Part shown: in pieces, positions 25,243 to 34,482 of the stretch
Position numbering within the stretch: position 1 is the stretch's first letter
Layout: every line of letters starts with the position of its first letter
NCBI RefSeq assembly: GCF_003119115.1
Contig: NZ_CP022367.1
Coordinates: 385,001-449,000 of the forward strand
Direction: 5' to 3'
Length of the DNA stretch: 64,000 nt
Origin: Azospirillum sp. TSH58
GTDB taxonomy: Bacteria > Pseudomonadota > Alphaproteobacteria > Azospirillales > Azospirillaceae
Notes under the pieces: generated by a model
Databases searched by the model: none
Told to the model about the DNA's origin: nothing
Seen by the model: the letters and a program-made list of their open reading frames with translations, nothing else
Program-made: the position numbers and the translations under genes

Positions 25243-25377
25243 GCCCTCTCCCCCCTGGGGAGAGGGTTGGGTGAGGGGGCATTGCGCCCGGCAGGGCGGA
25301 GAAAATCTCTTTGCCATCACGCGGTGTGCCTTCGGCACCCCCTCATCCTAACCTTCTCCCCGGAGGGGAGAAGGAAT
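25243..25377. repeat. Dispersed intergenic palindrome, copy 1 (hcp-tssE gap)
   Basis: Left unit: CCCTCTCCCC...GGGGAGAGGG followed by TTGGGTGAGGGGGC. Right unit: CACCCCCTCATCCTAACC followed by TTCTCCCC...GGGGAGAAGG. Each unit is a hairpin on its own, and the two units are also inverted relative to one another, so the whole 135 bp can form one long stem. It lies 20 bp after hcp and 23 bp before tssE. Confidence 0.85.
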
Positions 25378-25399
25378 TGAAGCCCCAACGGACACGGCG

Positions 25400-25873
25400 A
25401 TGACCCAGCCCAAGACGATGACCGGCGGACGGTCGCTGCTGTTCGAACGGCTGATCGACTTCGAACCGGACCACCCGACGGGCGACGAGCCGTCCGCCAC
25501 GGTCCTCTCCATGCCCGACCTCAAGGCGTCGATCCGGCGCGAGGTCGCGCGCATCCTCGACAGCCGCAGCACCGGCACCCGCCGCCCCGACCTCGGCGGA
25601 ACGGCGCTGGACTATGGGATTTCCGACATCACGCATCTGGACGCCGCCTCCGACGCCGACCGCCGTCAGGTGGAGCGGATGGTGCGTCAGGCCATCATCG
25701 ATTTCGAGCCGCGGCTGAAGCGCCCGCGGGTGACCGTCAGCGCCGGAACCGGGCGCGGCACCATGGTCACCAGCATCTCCGGCGAGGTCGTGGCGGGCAC
25801 CGTCACCGAACGGCTGGAGTTCGACGTCGGCCTGCGCGGCCCGGCCCCCAACGAGCCAAGCCAGTCCGGCTGA
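25400..25873 (+). CDS. tssE: TssE, T6SS baseplate gp25-like protein
   Basis: TssE is the gp25/lysozyme-like wedge protein that initiates sheath assembly. The 157-residue product contains the family blocks SLLFERLID (about 12-20), SIRREVARILDSRSTG (about 44-59), LDYGISDITHLDAAS (about 70-84) and a C-terminal beta region (RLKRPRVTVSAG). The length is normal. It follows copy 1 of the palindromic repeat by 23 bp and precedes tssF by 14 bp. Confidence 0.93.
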   Translation: MTQPKTMTGGRSLLFERLIDFEPDHPTGDEPSATVLSMPDLKASIRREVARILDSRSTGTRRPDLGGTALDYGISDITHLDAASDADRRQVERMVRQAIIDFEPRLKRPRVTVSAGTGRGTMVTSISGEVVAGTVTERLEFDVGLRGPAPNEPSQSG

Positions 25874-25887
25874 AAGGACGCACCAGG

Positions 25888-27684
25888 ATGCGGCGCGAGG
25901 ATCTCCTCGACCATTACGAACGCGAGCTTCTCTACGTCCGCCGGGCGGGCGAAGCCTTCGCGCGCAGCTATCCCAAGATCGCGCGCCGGCTGGCGCTGGG
26001 GCCGGACCAGGCCGCCGACCCGAACGTCGAGCGGCTGATCGAATCCTTCGCCTTCCTGTCGGGTCGCCTGCAACTCAATCTGGAGCGCGAGTTCCCGCGC
26101 TTTTCCGAAGCGCTGCTCGGCATCCTGCACCCGCAGATGATCGCGCCGATCCCGGCCATGGGCATCGCGCGGATGGAGCCGACGCCCGGCGAGGGGCGGC
26201 TGACCGGCGGATTCCGCGTGCCGCGCGGCACCCCGCTGCACGCCGTGGCGGAGGACAACATCCGCTGCCGCTTCCGCACCGCCTACGACGTGACGCTGTG
26301 GCCGGTCGCCGTGACCGACGCGGCGGTGGAGCCGGCGGACCGCTACGACTTCCTCGACGGCGCCGCCACCGCGTCCGTGCTGCGGCTGCGGCTGGAGACG
26401 CGCAACCAGTCCTTCGAGAATCTGCCGATCGACACGCTGCGGCTGTTCATCGACGGCGAGACGATCCTCACCTCCGCCCTGCACGAGCTGTTCCTGTGCG
26501 GCGTGGTCGAGATCGCCTACGTCCAGCCCGGCAAGCCGCCGGTGCGGCTGCGCGGCGAGAACCTGATCGCCCCCGTGGGCTTCGGCCCGGACGAGACGGT
26601 GCTTCCGCATCCCAAGCACGCCCAGCCCGCCTACGGCCTGCTGCAGGAATACTTCGAGTTCCCGCAGAAGTTCGACTTCTACGACCTGCCGCTTCCTCGG
26701 GGCCGGCTGTCGGGCGAGGTCGTGGACATCCTGATCGCCGTGTCGCGCCCGCTGCCCAACCGGCTGACCCTGCGCAAGGACAGCTTCGTCCTCGGCTGCA
26801 CGCCCATCGTCAACCTGTTCAACCGCACGGCGGAGCCGATCCGGTTGAACCACCGGCGCACCGCCTACCGCGTCGTCCCCGACGCCCTGCGCGAGCGCAC
26901 GACCGAGGTCCATTCCATCCTGGAGGTCAGCGGCCTGCGCGACGGCGACGGCATGCACCACCGCTACGTCCCCCTCTTCTCCCACCAGCACGCCGAGGCC
27001 GAGACCGAGCCGCGCGGCTTCTGGCTGGCCGCGCGCGAGCCGACCCAGCGCGACGACGTGCCGGGCACCGACCTGCATCTCAGCCTGCACCATCTCGACC
27101 TGACGCCGACCGACCCGGCGGACGAGACGCTCCTCGTGCGCACGCTGTGCACCAACCGCGCGCTGGCCGAGCAGGTGCCGGCGGGGGCCGCGCTGATGAT
27201 CGAGGAGGCGGCGCCCATCGCCACCATCCGCTGCCTGCACAAGCCGACGCCCGGCCGCCCCGCCCCGGCGGGCGGTTCCTCGGCCTGGAAGCTGATCTCC
27301 CACCTGTCGGTCAACCATCTCAGCCTGACCGGCGACGCCGAGGGGCTGCGCGCCCTGCAATCCATCCTGCTTCTGCACGCGCCCGACGACCCGTCCGCCC
27401 AGCACCAGATCCGCGGCGTGCAGGGGCTGTCCTCCCGCCCGGTGCTGCACCGCATGGGACAGGACGCCTGGCGCGGCTTCGTGCGCGGGCTGGAGGTGAC
27501 GGTTGCCCTGGACGAGCGGAATTTCGTCGGGGCCAGCCCGCTGGTCTTCGGCGGCGTGCTCAGCCGCTTCCTCGGGCTCTACGTCAACGTCAACGCCTTC
27601 GCCCAGCTTCGGCTGCGCTCGGTGCAACGGGAAGGGGTGTGGAAGGCATGGTCGCGCCTTGCCGGCAGCCAGCCGGTCCTGTGA
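25888..27684 (+). CDS. tssF: TssF (ImpG/VasA), T6SS baseplate protein
   Basis: Forms the baseplate wedge with TssE, TssG and TssK. The 598-residue protein starts MRREDLLDHYERELLYVR, a near-invariant TssF opening, and keeps FAFLSGRLQLNLEREFPRFS and LLGILHPQMIAPIPAMGI. Near the C-terminus, GLEVTVALDERNFVGASPLV and SRFLGLYVNVNAFAQL complete the family pattern. An AGG-rich site precedes the ATG. The stop overlaps the tssG GTG start as GTGA. Confidence 0.96.
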   Translation: MRREDLLDHYERELLYVRRAGEAFARSYPKIARRLALGPDQAADPNVERLIESFAFLSGRLQLNLEREFPRFSEALLGILHPQMIAPIPAMGIARMEPTPGEGRLTGGFRVPRGTPLHAVAEDNIRCRFRTAYDVTLWPVAVTDAAVEPADRYDFLDGAATASVLRLRLETRNQSFENLPIDTLRLFIDGETILTSALHELFLCGVVEIAYVQPGKPPVRLRGENLIAPVGFGPDETVLPHPKHAQPAYGLLQEYFEFPQKFDFYDLPLPRGRLSGEVVDILIAVSRPLPNRLTLRKDSFVLGCTPIVNLFNRTAEPIRLNHRRTAYRVVPDALRERTTEVHSILEVSGLRDGDGMHHRYVPLFSHQHAEAETEPRGFWLAAREPTQRDDVPGTDLHLSLHHLDLTPTDPADETLLVRTLCTNRALAEQVPAGAALMIEEAAPIATIRCLHKPTPGRPAPAGGSSAWKLISHLSVNHLSLTGDAEGLRALQSILLLHAPDDPSAQHQIRGVQGLSSRPVLHRMGQDAWRGFVRGLEVTVALDERNFVGASPLVFGGVLSRFLGLYVNVNAFAQLRLRSVQREGVWKAWSRLAGSQPVL

Positions 27685-28871
27685 CGGACCGCCCTCTTCA
27701 ACCCTCCGGCGGAGCCCCCGCCCTGATCGACCGGCTGGAGGCCGAGCCCTGGGGCTTCGACCTGCTGCAGGCCATCGCCCTGCTGGAGCGCGCAGCACCC
27801 GGTCTGGCCCCGCTCGGCACCGGCATCGACCCGGAGCAGGAGGCCGTCCGCATCGAGCACGATCCGAGCTTCGTCTTCCCCGCCAGCGACGTGGTCGAGG
27901 CGCGGCGGACCGAGGACGGGCGCGGCGTCGTGCGCTCCCCCGTGCTGGGCGTGGCCGGCATCAACGGCCCCCTGCCCTACGTCGCCACCGAACTGCTGGT
28001 CGAGCGGGCGGCGCGGCGCGACACGGCGGGCACGGCCTTCTACGACATCTTCAACCACCGCCTGATGTCGATCTTCTACCGCACCCGCCAGGGCAGCCTG
28101 CCCCTGCTGGAGCGCGACCCGGAACGCACCCTGATGGCCCGCGTGCTGCGCGCGCTGGCCGGCATCGGCACGCCCGGCCTGGAGCAGCGCCTGCCCGGCA
28201 CGCCCGACCGGATGCTGCTGGCCTTCTCCGGCATCCTCGCCAACCGGCGCCGCTCCTCCGCCGGGCTGGAGGCGATCCTCGGCGCCGTCTTCCGGGTCAA
28301 GGTGCGGGTGGAGAGCTTCGTCGGGCGCTGGTTGCCGCTGGACGAGGAGAGCCGGACCCGGATCGGCGGCGGCTTCGGCGCGCGGAACAACAGCCTGGGC
28401 CGCACGGTGGTGCTGGGCCGCCGCGTCTGGGACCAGCAGAGCTGCTACGCCATCGAACTGACGCTCGACAGCCTGGAGCGTTTCCGCGAATTCCTGCCCG
28501 ACGGACGGCACCACCAGACGCTCTGCGCGCTCGCCCGCTTCCACACCGGGGACGGGATGGACTTCCGCATCGTGCTGGTGCTGGAGGCGACCAAGGTGCC
28601 GCCGACGCGCCTGTCCACCAAGCCGCAGGAGGGCAGCCGCCTCGGCTGGACCTCCTGGCTGCGGGCGCCGGGCCGCCCGAACCTGAAGGACGGGCGCCTG
28701 ACCCTCGACCCCTCTAGCCCTCTCCCCCCCGCTCACGCGCAAACAAAGTTTGCGCTGACGCGACAGGCGGACCTTTGGTCCGCCGAAAGCGGGGAGAGGG
28801 TGGCCCGGAGGGCCGGTGAGGGGGTTGCGCTTGTGCCGGACGTACCGCATAGCGCAACCCCCTCACCCTAA
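27681..28871 (+). CDS. tssG: TssG (ImpH/VasB), T6SS baseplate protein with repeat-encoded C-terminal tail
   Basis: Partner of TssF in the baseplate. The GTG start overlaps the tssF stop. Family landmarks include PWGFDLLQAIALLERAAPG (about 21-39), INGPLPYVATELLVERA, FYDIFNHRLMSIFYR and, near the expected end, LGWTSWLRAPGRP. TssG proteins normally stop about here, near residue 345. In this gene the frame instead continues through a copy of the dispersed palindrome (from about residue 346) to a TAA inside the repeat, giving 396 residues with a tail of about 50 unrelated to the family (SPLPPAHAQTKFALTRQADL and onward). The core is clear; whether the tail is tolerated or functional is unknown. Confidence 0.93.
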   Translation: MTDRPLQPSGGAPALIDRLEAEPWGFDLLQAIALLERAAPGLAPLGTGIDPEQEAVRIEHDPSFVFPASDVVEARRTEDGRGVVRSPVLGVAGINGPLPYVATELLVERAARRDTAGTAFYDIFNHRLMSIFYRTRQGSLPLLERDPERTLMARVLRALAGIGTPGLEQRLPGTPDRMLLAFSGILANRRRSSAGLEAILGAVFRVKVRVESFVGRWLPLDEESRTRIGGGFGARNNSLGRTVVLGRRVWDQQSCYAIELTLDSLERFREFLPDGRHHQTLCALARFHTGDGMDFRIVLVLEATKVPPTRLSTKPQEGSRLGWTSWLRAPGRPNLKDGRLTLDPSSPLPPAHAQTKFALTRQADLWSAESGERVARRAGEGVALVPDVPHSATPSP

Positions 28872-28894
28872 CCCTCTCCCCAGAGGGGAGAGGG
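28717..28894. repeat. Dispersed intergenic palindrome, copy 2 (overlaps tssG 3' end)
   Basis: Same outer units as the other copies (CCCTCTCCCC... and CCCCCTCACCCTAACCCTCTCCCC...GGGGAGAGGGG), but longer (178 bp) because of two extra small palindromes in the left part: GCGCAAAC-AAA-GTTTGCGC at about 28738-28756, and GGCGGAC-CTTTG-GTCCGCC just after it. The last 50 or so codons of tssG and its stop lie inside this copy. Confidence 0.85.
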
Positions 28895-28952
28895 GACTGC
28901 GAAAGCACTACCCCTCGACCCCGCCCGCAACGTCACCCCAGGGAGCCGTCCC

Positions 28953-31571
28953 GTGACCGCCGACATCAAGTCCCTCATCGGAAAGCTCGACCGCGACGGG
29001 CGCAAGGTGCTGGAACGCTCCGCCGCGCTGTGCGTCTCGCAGACCCATTACGACGTCGAGGCGGAGCATGTGCTGCTCGCCCTGCTGCGGCTGAAGGACG
29101 CCACCGTCGCCGGTATCCTGCGCCACTATGGTGTCGAGGCGGGCCGGCTGGAGACGGAACTCGACGCCGCGCTGGACCGCATCCGCCGTGGCAACAGCCG
29201 CACCCCGGCCTTCTCCCCCCGCGTGCCGGAGATGCTGGAGACGGCGCTGCTGATCTCCGTCACCCATCTGGACAGCCCACAGATCGTCCTGCCGGCCATC
29301 CTCTGGGCGGCGGTCGCCTGCGATTCCGTGCGGGCGGTGGTCACGGAGTCCGCCCCCTCCCTGCTCGCCCTGCCGCGCGAGCGCACCGCGTCCGACCTGC
29401 CCGAGCTGGTGCGCGTCCTGAAGGAGGGCGGACCGTCCGCCGCCGCGTCCGATGCCTCCCCCGCCGCCGCTCCGACCGGCGGTGCCGCGTCCGACGGGCG
29501 GGCCATGCTGGACCAGTACAGCCAGGACCTGACCACCCAGGCCAAGGCCGGGAAGATCGACCCGGTGATCGGGCGTGACCGCGAGATCCGGCAGGTCATC
29601 GACGTCATGATGCGCCGCCGCCAGAACAACCCGATCCTCGTCGGCGACCCCGGCGTCGGCAAGACCGCCATCGTCGAGGGGCTGGCCCTGCGCATCGCCG
29701 AGGGCGACGTGCCGCCGCCGCTGCGCGGCATGGTCATCCGCACGCTCGACCTCGGGCTGCTCCAGGCCGGGGCCGGGGTGAAGGGCGAGTTCGAGAACCG
29801 GCTGAAGTCGATCATCAAGGAGGTCTCCGCCTCCCCCGTGCCGATGGTCGTCTTCATCGACGAGGCGCACGCGCTGATCGGCGCCGGCGGGGCCGCCGGC
29901 CAGGGCGACGCCGCCAACCTGCTGAAGCCCGCCCTGGCGCGCGGCGAGTTCCGCACCATCGCCGCCACCACCTGGGCCGAGTACAAGAAGTATTTCGAGA
30001 AGGACCCGGCGCTGGCCCGCCGCTTCCAGCCCGTCTCGGTGCCGGAGCCGGACGAGACGGCGGCGGCGGCCATGCTGCGCGGCCTCGTCCGCCGCTTCGA
30101 GGAGCATCACGGGGTCAGCGTGCTCGACGACGGCATCGCCGCCGCCGTGGCCCTGTCCGCCCGCTACATCCCCGCCCGCCAGTTGCCCGACAAGGCGATC
30201 AGCGTGCTCGACACCGCCTGCGCGCGCGTCGCCATCGCCCGCAGCTCCAAGCCCGAGGCCATCGAGGCGATGGAGCGCGAGGACGCCATCCTGGCCCGCG
30301 AGGCGGAACGGCTGGAGGCCGAACCCGGCACCGCCCACCACGCCCGCCTGTCGCAGATTTCGCAACGCCGCGGCACCCTCGCCCTGGAGAAGGCCGCGCT
30401 GGACGAGCGCTGGACGCGCGAGCGCGATCTGGTCGATGCGGTGGAGGCCGCGCTGAAGGCCGGCCACGCGGTGGAGGCCGCCGCCGCGACGGAGAAGCTG
30501 AAGGCCGTGCAGGGCGACAGCCCGCTGGTCCCGCACCGGGTGGACGGCGCGGTGGTCGCCGCCGTGGTGTCGAACTGGACCGGCATCCCGGTCGGCTCGA
30601 TGTCCAAGGACGATCTGGAGGTGGTCGCCACGCTGGAGGACCGCATGGCCGCCCGCGTCGTCGGCCAGCCGCAGGCGCTCCAGGCCATCGCGCGGGCCGT
30701 GCGCGGCTACCGCGCCGGGCTGGGCGAGCCGCACCGCCCCATCGGCGTCTTCCTGCTGAGCGGCCCGAGCGGCGTCGGCAAGACCGAAACCGCCCTGGCG
30801 CTCGCCGAACTGCTGAACGGCGGCGAGGACAGCCTGATCACCATCAACATGTCCGAGTATCAGGAGGCCCACGCCGTGGCGACCCTGCGCGGCGCACCGC
30901 CGGGCTATGTCGGCTACGGCAGCGGCGGCGTGCTGACCGAGGCGGTGCGCCGCCGCCCCCACGCCGTGGTGCTGATGGACGAGGTCGAGAAGGCCCACCC
31001 CGACGTGCTGGACATGTTCTACCAGGTCTTCGACAAGGGCGTGCTGGAGGACGGCGAGGGCGTGGAGGTGGACTTCCGCAACACGCTGATCCTGCTGACC
31101 AGCAACCTGGGGGACACTGAACTGTTCGCTCTGGGCCGCGAGGCGCTCGACGCCGGGCGCATCGGCGAGGCGCGGGAAGAGGGGCTGGCCGCCATCTCCG
31201 ACGTGCTGCGCCGCCGCTTCCGCCCGGCCTTCCTCGGCCGCCTGTCGGTCGTGCCCTACTACCCGCTGAGCGAGGCGCAGATCCGCCGCATCGTGACGAT
31301 GAAGCTGGACAAGCTGCAACGCCGCACCGCCGGCAACCGCGGCGCCGAGCTGGCCGTCACCGACGCGGCGGTGGAGGCGCTGGTGCTGCGGGCGCTCAAC
31401 TCTGACGCCGGGGCGCGCATGATCGACACGCTGCTGTCGGAGTTCGTGGTGCCGGAGGTCGCGATCCGCATCCTCGACCGCGTCGCCGCCGGCCAGCCGG
31501 TGGGCCGCATCACCGTGGACCACGGCGCGGACGGGCGCTTCACCGTGAGCGTGGACGGCACGGCGGCCTGA
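28953..31571 (+). CDS. tssH: TssH (ClpV), T6SS sheath-recycling AAA+ ATPase
   Basis: ClpV disassembles contracted TssBC sheath in the cytoplasm. The 872-residue protein has a ClpN-like N-terminal domain (1-150), then two AAA+ modules: Walker A GDPGVGKT with VFIDEAHALIGAGG, and GPSGVGKTE with VVLMDEVEKAHPD. A coiled middle domain (about 430-510) separates them. ClpV rather than ClpB identity is supported by the N-domain, the T6SS position and the conserved KFDxDPALARRF-like EKDPALARRFQPV. The GTG start has GGGAG upstream. vgrG follows 16 bp downstream. Confidence 0.95.
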   Translation: MTADIKSLIGKLDRDGRKVLERSAALCVSQTHYDVEAEHVLLALLRLKDATVAGILRHYGVEAGRLETELDAALDRIRRGNSRTPAFSPRVPEMLETALLISVTHLDSPQIVLPAILWAAVACDSVRAVVTESAPSLLALPRERTASDLPELVRVLKEGGPSAAASDASPAAAPTGGAASDGRAMLDQYSQDLTTQAKAGKIDPVIGRDREIRQVIDVMMRRRQNNPILVGDPGVGKTAIVEGLALRIAEGDVPPPLRGMVIRTLDLGLLQAGAGVKGEFENRLKSIIKEVSASPVPMVVFIDEAHALIGAGGAAGQGDAANLLKPALARGEFRTIAATTWAEYKKYFEKDPALARRFQPVSVPEPDETAAAAMLRGLVRRFEEHHGVSVLDDGIAAAVALSARYIPARQLPDKAISVLDTACARVAIARSSKPEAIEAMEREDAILAREAERLEAEPGTAHHARLSQISQRRGTLALEKAALDERWTRERDLVDAVEAALKAGHAVEAAAATEKLKAVQGDSPLVPHRVDGAVVAAVVSNWTGIPVGSMSKDDLEVVATLEDRMAARVVGQPQALQAIARAVRGYRAGLGEPHRPIGVFLLSGPSGVGKTETALALAELLNGGEDSLITINMSEYQEAHAVATLRGAPPGYVGYGSGGVLTEAVRRRPHAVVLMDEVEKAHPDVLDMFYQVFDKGVLEDGEGVEVDFRNTLILLTSNLGDTELFALGREALDAGRIGEAREEGLAAISDVLRRRFRPAFLGRLSVVPYYPLSEAQIRRIVTMKLDKLQRRTAGNRGAELAVTDAAVEALVLRALNSDAGARMIDTLLSEFVVPEVAIRILDRVAAGQPVGRITVDHGADGRFTVSVDGTAA

Positions 31572-31587
31572 CCGGGGAGCGGCGAGG

Positions 31588-33663
31588 ATGGCGAAGCGCT
31601 TTTCCCAGGACGGCCAGTATCTGTCCATCACCACCCCGCTGGGGGCGGACGCGCTGGCGCTGCGGACCATCGTGGGTGAGGAGCGGCTGTCGTCGCTGTT
31701 CACCTACCGCATCACGATGATCTCGTCGGACGAGGACATCGCCTTCGACCGCGTCGTCGGCAAGGCGGTGACCGTCGCCATCACGCTGGGCGATCAGGAG
31801 ACGGTGCGCCACATCAACGCCATCGTCGGCCGGATCGAGCTGACCCACGTCGACGACCGCAGCCAGGTCGCCCATTACGAGGCGGAACTGCACCCCTGGC
31901 TGTGGATGCTGACCCATTCCGGCGACTGCCGAATCTTCCAGGAGAAGACGGTCCCGGAGATCGTCGAGGAGGTCTGCAAGGGCGCCGGCTACACCGACAT
32001 CAAGAAGTCGCTGACCGGCACCTACGCCAAGCGCGAATACTGCGTGCAGTACCGCGAGACCGACTACAACTTCGTCGCCCGGCTGCTCGAAGAGGAAGGC
32101 ATCTTCTACTACTTCGCGCATGAGGACGGGAAGCACACGCTGGTGCTGGGCGACGGGGCCAACGCCTTCGCCAAGAGCCCGCTGCTCGACGCCTTCGAAT
32201 ACCGCGCCACCGAAGGGCACGACGACGAGGACCATGTGCTGAACGGGCTCAGCGTCGAGCGGCGCGTGACGACCAAGAGCTACGGCATCGACGGCTACCA
32301 TTTCGAGACGCCCTCGACCGACCTCTACGCCACGGCGGAAGGCGCGTCGGGCTTCGGCACGGTCAGCGACTACATGGGCCGCCACACCACCTCGTCGGAC
32401 GGCGAGGCGATGGCCAAGCTGCGCCAGCAGGCGCTCGCCTTCCCCGGCCGCCGGGTGCGCGGCAGCGGCGAATGCCGGTCGCTCGAGGCCGGGACGCGCA
32501 TCACCGTGTCGGGCCACCGCAAGAGCGACCTGAACGCCGAATATGTCCTGCATTCCGTGCGCATCGACGGGGCGAGCGGCCATTTCAACGCCCATTTCAC
32601 CGCCTTCCCGCCGGACCTGCCCTTCCGCCCGCTCGACACGGCGGTGAAGCCGCGCATCCATTCCACCCAGACCGCCATCGTTGTCGGCAAGAGCGGGGAG
32701 GAGATCTGGCTCGACAAGTACGGCCGCATCAAGGTGCAGTTCCACTGGGACCGGCTGGGCAAGAAGGACGAGAAAAGCTCCTGCTGGGTCCGCGTCGCGC
32801 AGAACTGGGCGGGCAAGAACTACGGCATCATGTTCTTCCCCCGCGTCGGGCAGGAGGTGGTGGTGACCTTCCTCGACGGCGACCCCGACCGTCCGCTCGT
32901 CACGGGCTCCGTCTACAACGCGGAGCAGACGGTGCCCTACACGCTGCCCGACGATTCGACCAAGAGCACCATCAAGACCCAGACCTCGAAGAACGGCACC
33001 GGCAAGTTCAACGAGATCCGCTTCGAGGACAAGGCCGATGCCGAGGAGATTTTCGTTCACGCCCAGAAGGACATGAACGTCGAGGTGTTGAACGACGTGA
33101 CCCGCCTCGTCAAACACGACGAGGTGGAGACGGTCGAGAACGACAGCACCATCGAGATCCAGCACGACCGCAAGCTGACCGTGAAGAACGATCACAGCAT
33201 CACCGTGTCGGAAGGCAACGAGACGCACGACGTCGCGAAGGGCACGCGCGCCGTGACGGTGAAGGGCAACGAGACCCACACCAACAAGGCCGACTTCACC
33301 CACAAGGCCGACGGCGACTACACCCTGACCGTGAAGGGCAACCTGACCATCGACGTGACCGGCGATGTGGTCATCAAGGGCAAGTCGGTGAAGGTCACCG
33401 CCACCTCCGGCGAGGTCGGCGTCAAGTCCGCGACGGGCATGACGCTCGACGCGGGCGGCGCCTTCAACGCGAAGTCCGGCATGGCGATGGAGATCAAGTC
33501 GGGCATGGGCATGGACGTCAAGGCCACCATGGGAATGAACCTGAAAGCCGGCCTTGCCCTGTCCGCCGAGGGGCTGTCCGCCACGCTGAAGGCCCAGACC
33601 ATGGGCGAGGTCAGCGCCGGCGCCATCCTCACCGTCAAGGGCACCATGGTGAAGGTGAATTGA
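31588..33663 (+). CDS. vgrG: TssI (VgrG), T6SS spike protein
   Basis: VgrG trimers cap the Hcp tube and carry effectors. The 691-residue product has the gp27-like region (about 1-360, with HPWLWMLTHSGDCRIFQEKT and YCVQYRETDYNFVARLLEEE), then the gp5 OB-fold (about 370-470, YGRIKVQFHWDRLGKKDE, WAGKNYGIMFFPRVGQEV). A long C-terminal beta-helix needle (about 520-691) follows, ending in imperfect repeats of about ten residues (KSGMAMEI, KSGMGMDV, KATMGMNL, KAGLALS). No catalytic effector domain is fused; the tail most likely receives the DUF4280 PAAR-like tip encoded nearby. The MORN-repeat gene follows with a one-base gap. Confidence 0.96.
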   Translation: MAKRFSQDGQYLSITTPLGADALALRTIVGEERLSSLFTYRITMISSDEDIAFDRVVGKAVTVAITLGDQETVRHINAIVGRIELTHVDDRSQVAHYEAELHPWLWMLTHSGDCRIFQEKTVPEIVEEVCKGAGYTDIKKSLTGTYAKREYCVQYRETDYNFVARLLEEEGIFYYFAHEDGKHTLVLGDGANAFAKSPLLDAFEYRATEGHDDEDHVLNGLSVERRVTTKSYGIDGYHFETPSTDLYATAEGASGFGTVSDYMGRHTTSSDGEAMAKLRQQALAFPGRRVRGSGECRSLEAGTRITVSGHRKSDLNAEYVLHSVRIDGASGHFNAHFTAFPPDLPFRPLDTAVKPRIHSTQTAIVVGKSGEEIWLDKYGRIKVQFHWDRLGKKDEKSSCWVRVAQNWAGKNYGIMFFPRVGQEVVVTFLDGDPDRPLVTGSVYNAEQTVPYTLPDDSTKSTIKTQTSKNGTGKFNEIRFEDKADAEEIFVHAQKDMNVEVLNDVTRLVKHDEVETVENDSTIEIQHDRKLTVKNDHSITVSEGNETHDVAKGTRAVTVKGNETHTNKADFTHKADGDYTLTVKGNLTIDVTGDVVIKGKSVKVTATSGEVGVKSATGMTLDAGGAFNAKSGMAMEIKSGMGMDVKATMGMNLKAGLALSAEGLSATLKAQTMGEVSAGAILTVKGTMVKVN

Positions 33664-33664
33664 G

Positions 33665-34342
33665 ATGGCCGCTGAGAGAGCCGACCACGCCGTGTCCGAT
33701 CCCCAGCCCGTGGAGGAGCGCGACGAGCAGGGGCGCATCGTGCGCAGCGGCGAGATGCGCGACGAGCTGTTCCACGGCCTCTACACCGCCTATGGCGAGG
33801 ACGGGCATCCGATCCTGCGCGCCCGGCTGCGCGCCGGGAAGCTGCATGGCGAGGTGCGCAATTATGCCCCCGGCGGCGCCCTGGTCCAGGTGGCGGAGTA
33901 TGCGGACGGGGTGCAGCACGGCCAGACGACCTTCTACGCCAACGCCCGCCCGACCTGCCGCATGACCTACCGCGACGGGCTTCTCAACGGCCCGTCGGTC
34001 TTCTTTCACGAAACCGGCACGGTGGCCGCCATCTTCCAATATTGCGACGGCAAGCGCGAGGGCGAGGCGCTGTTCCACAGCCCGCAGGGCCGCCCGATGC
34101 GGCGGGAGAGCTACGCCAACGACCGCCTGCACGGGCCGGTGCTGGGCTATTACGACGACGGCACGGTGAGCGAGCGCGCCGCCTTCCTGGACGGGCTCCA
34201 GGACGGGGTGCTGCGCCGCTTCTTCCCCTCCGGCGCGCTGATGCAGCATGGCGTCTACCGCCGCGGCCTGCTGATCGAACCGCTGCGGACCTATTCCGAG
34301 GACGGCAAGGAGATCGCCGTGCTGCAGCCCCCGGCGGGGTGA
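33665..34342 (+). CDS. MORN-repeat (YwqK-like) protein after vgrG
   Basis: The 225-residue protein is built of tandem MORN-variant repeats of about 22 residues, each with a G-x-x-x/L-H-G core (LFHGLYTAYGEDGHPIL, KLHGEVRNYAPGGALV, VQHGQTTFYANARPT, LLNGPSVFFHETGTV, RLHGPVLGYYDDGTV). There is no signal peptide. Such proteins are annotated as YwqK-type antitoxins in some genomes and often accompany vgrG/PAAR effector sets, so an adaptor or immunity role is possible. No cognate toxin is identifiable in the window. It starts two bases after the vgrG stop codon and is the last gene of the right arm. Confidence 0.78.
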   Translation: MAAERADHAVSDPQPVEERDEQGRIVRSGEMRDELFHGLYTAYGEDGHPILRARLRAGKLHGEVRNYAPGGALVQVAEYADGVQHGQTTFYANARPTCRMTYRDGLLNGPSVFFHETGTVAAIFQYCDGKREGEALFHSPQGRPMRRESYANDRLHGPVLGYYDDGTVSERAAFLDGLQDGVLRRFFPSGALMQHGVYRRGLLIEPLRTYSEDGKEIAVLQPPAG

Positions 34343-34353
34343 GGAAAACCTTG

Positions 34354-34475
34354 GGGCGGTGTCGCCCCCGCCCCTGCCCTCCCCCGCTGTGCAGGGGAGG
34401 GTGCCTTACGCGAAGCGGCGGCAGTCCCCTCCCCTGCGAAAGCGGGGGAGGGTTAGGGTGGGGGCAACACCGCCC
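34354..34475. repeat. Palindromic intergenic element, copy 3 (variant) between convergent genes
   Basis: The outer arms GGGCGGTGTCGCCCCC and GGGGGCAACACCGCCC are inverted copies, enclosing two CCCTCCCCCGC/GCGGGGGAGGG hairpin units and the GGTTAGGGTGGGGGC motif seen in the other copies. It fills the gap between the convergent MORN and DUF4280 genes and could act as a bidirectional terminator. Confidence 0.75.
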
Positions 34476-34482
34476 ACGCAAT

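Noticed and set aside
25243..25377. CRISPR-like array because of repeated short motifs
   Set aside because: The repeats are inverted units within one palindrome, not direct repeats with unique spacers; no cas gene is present.
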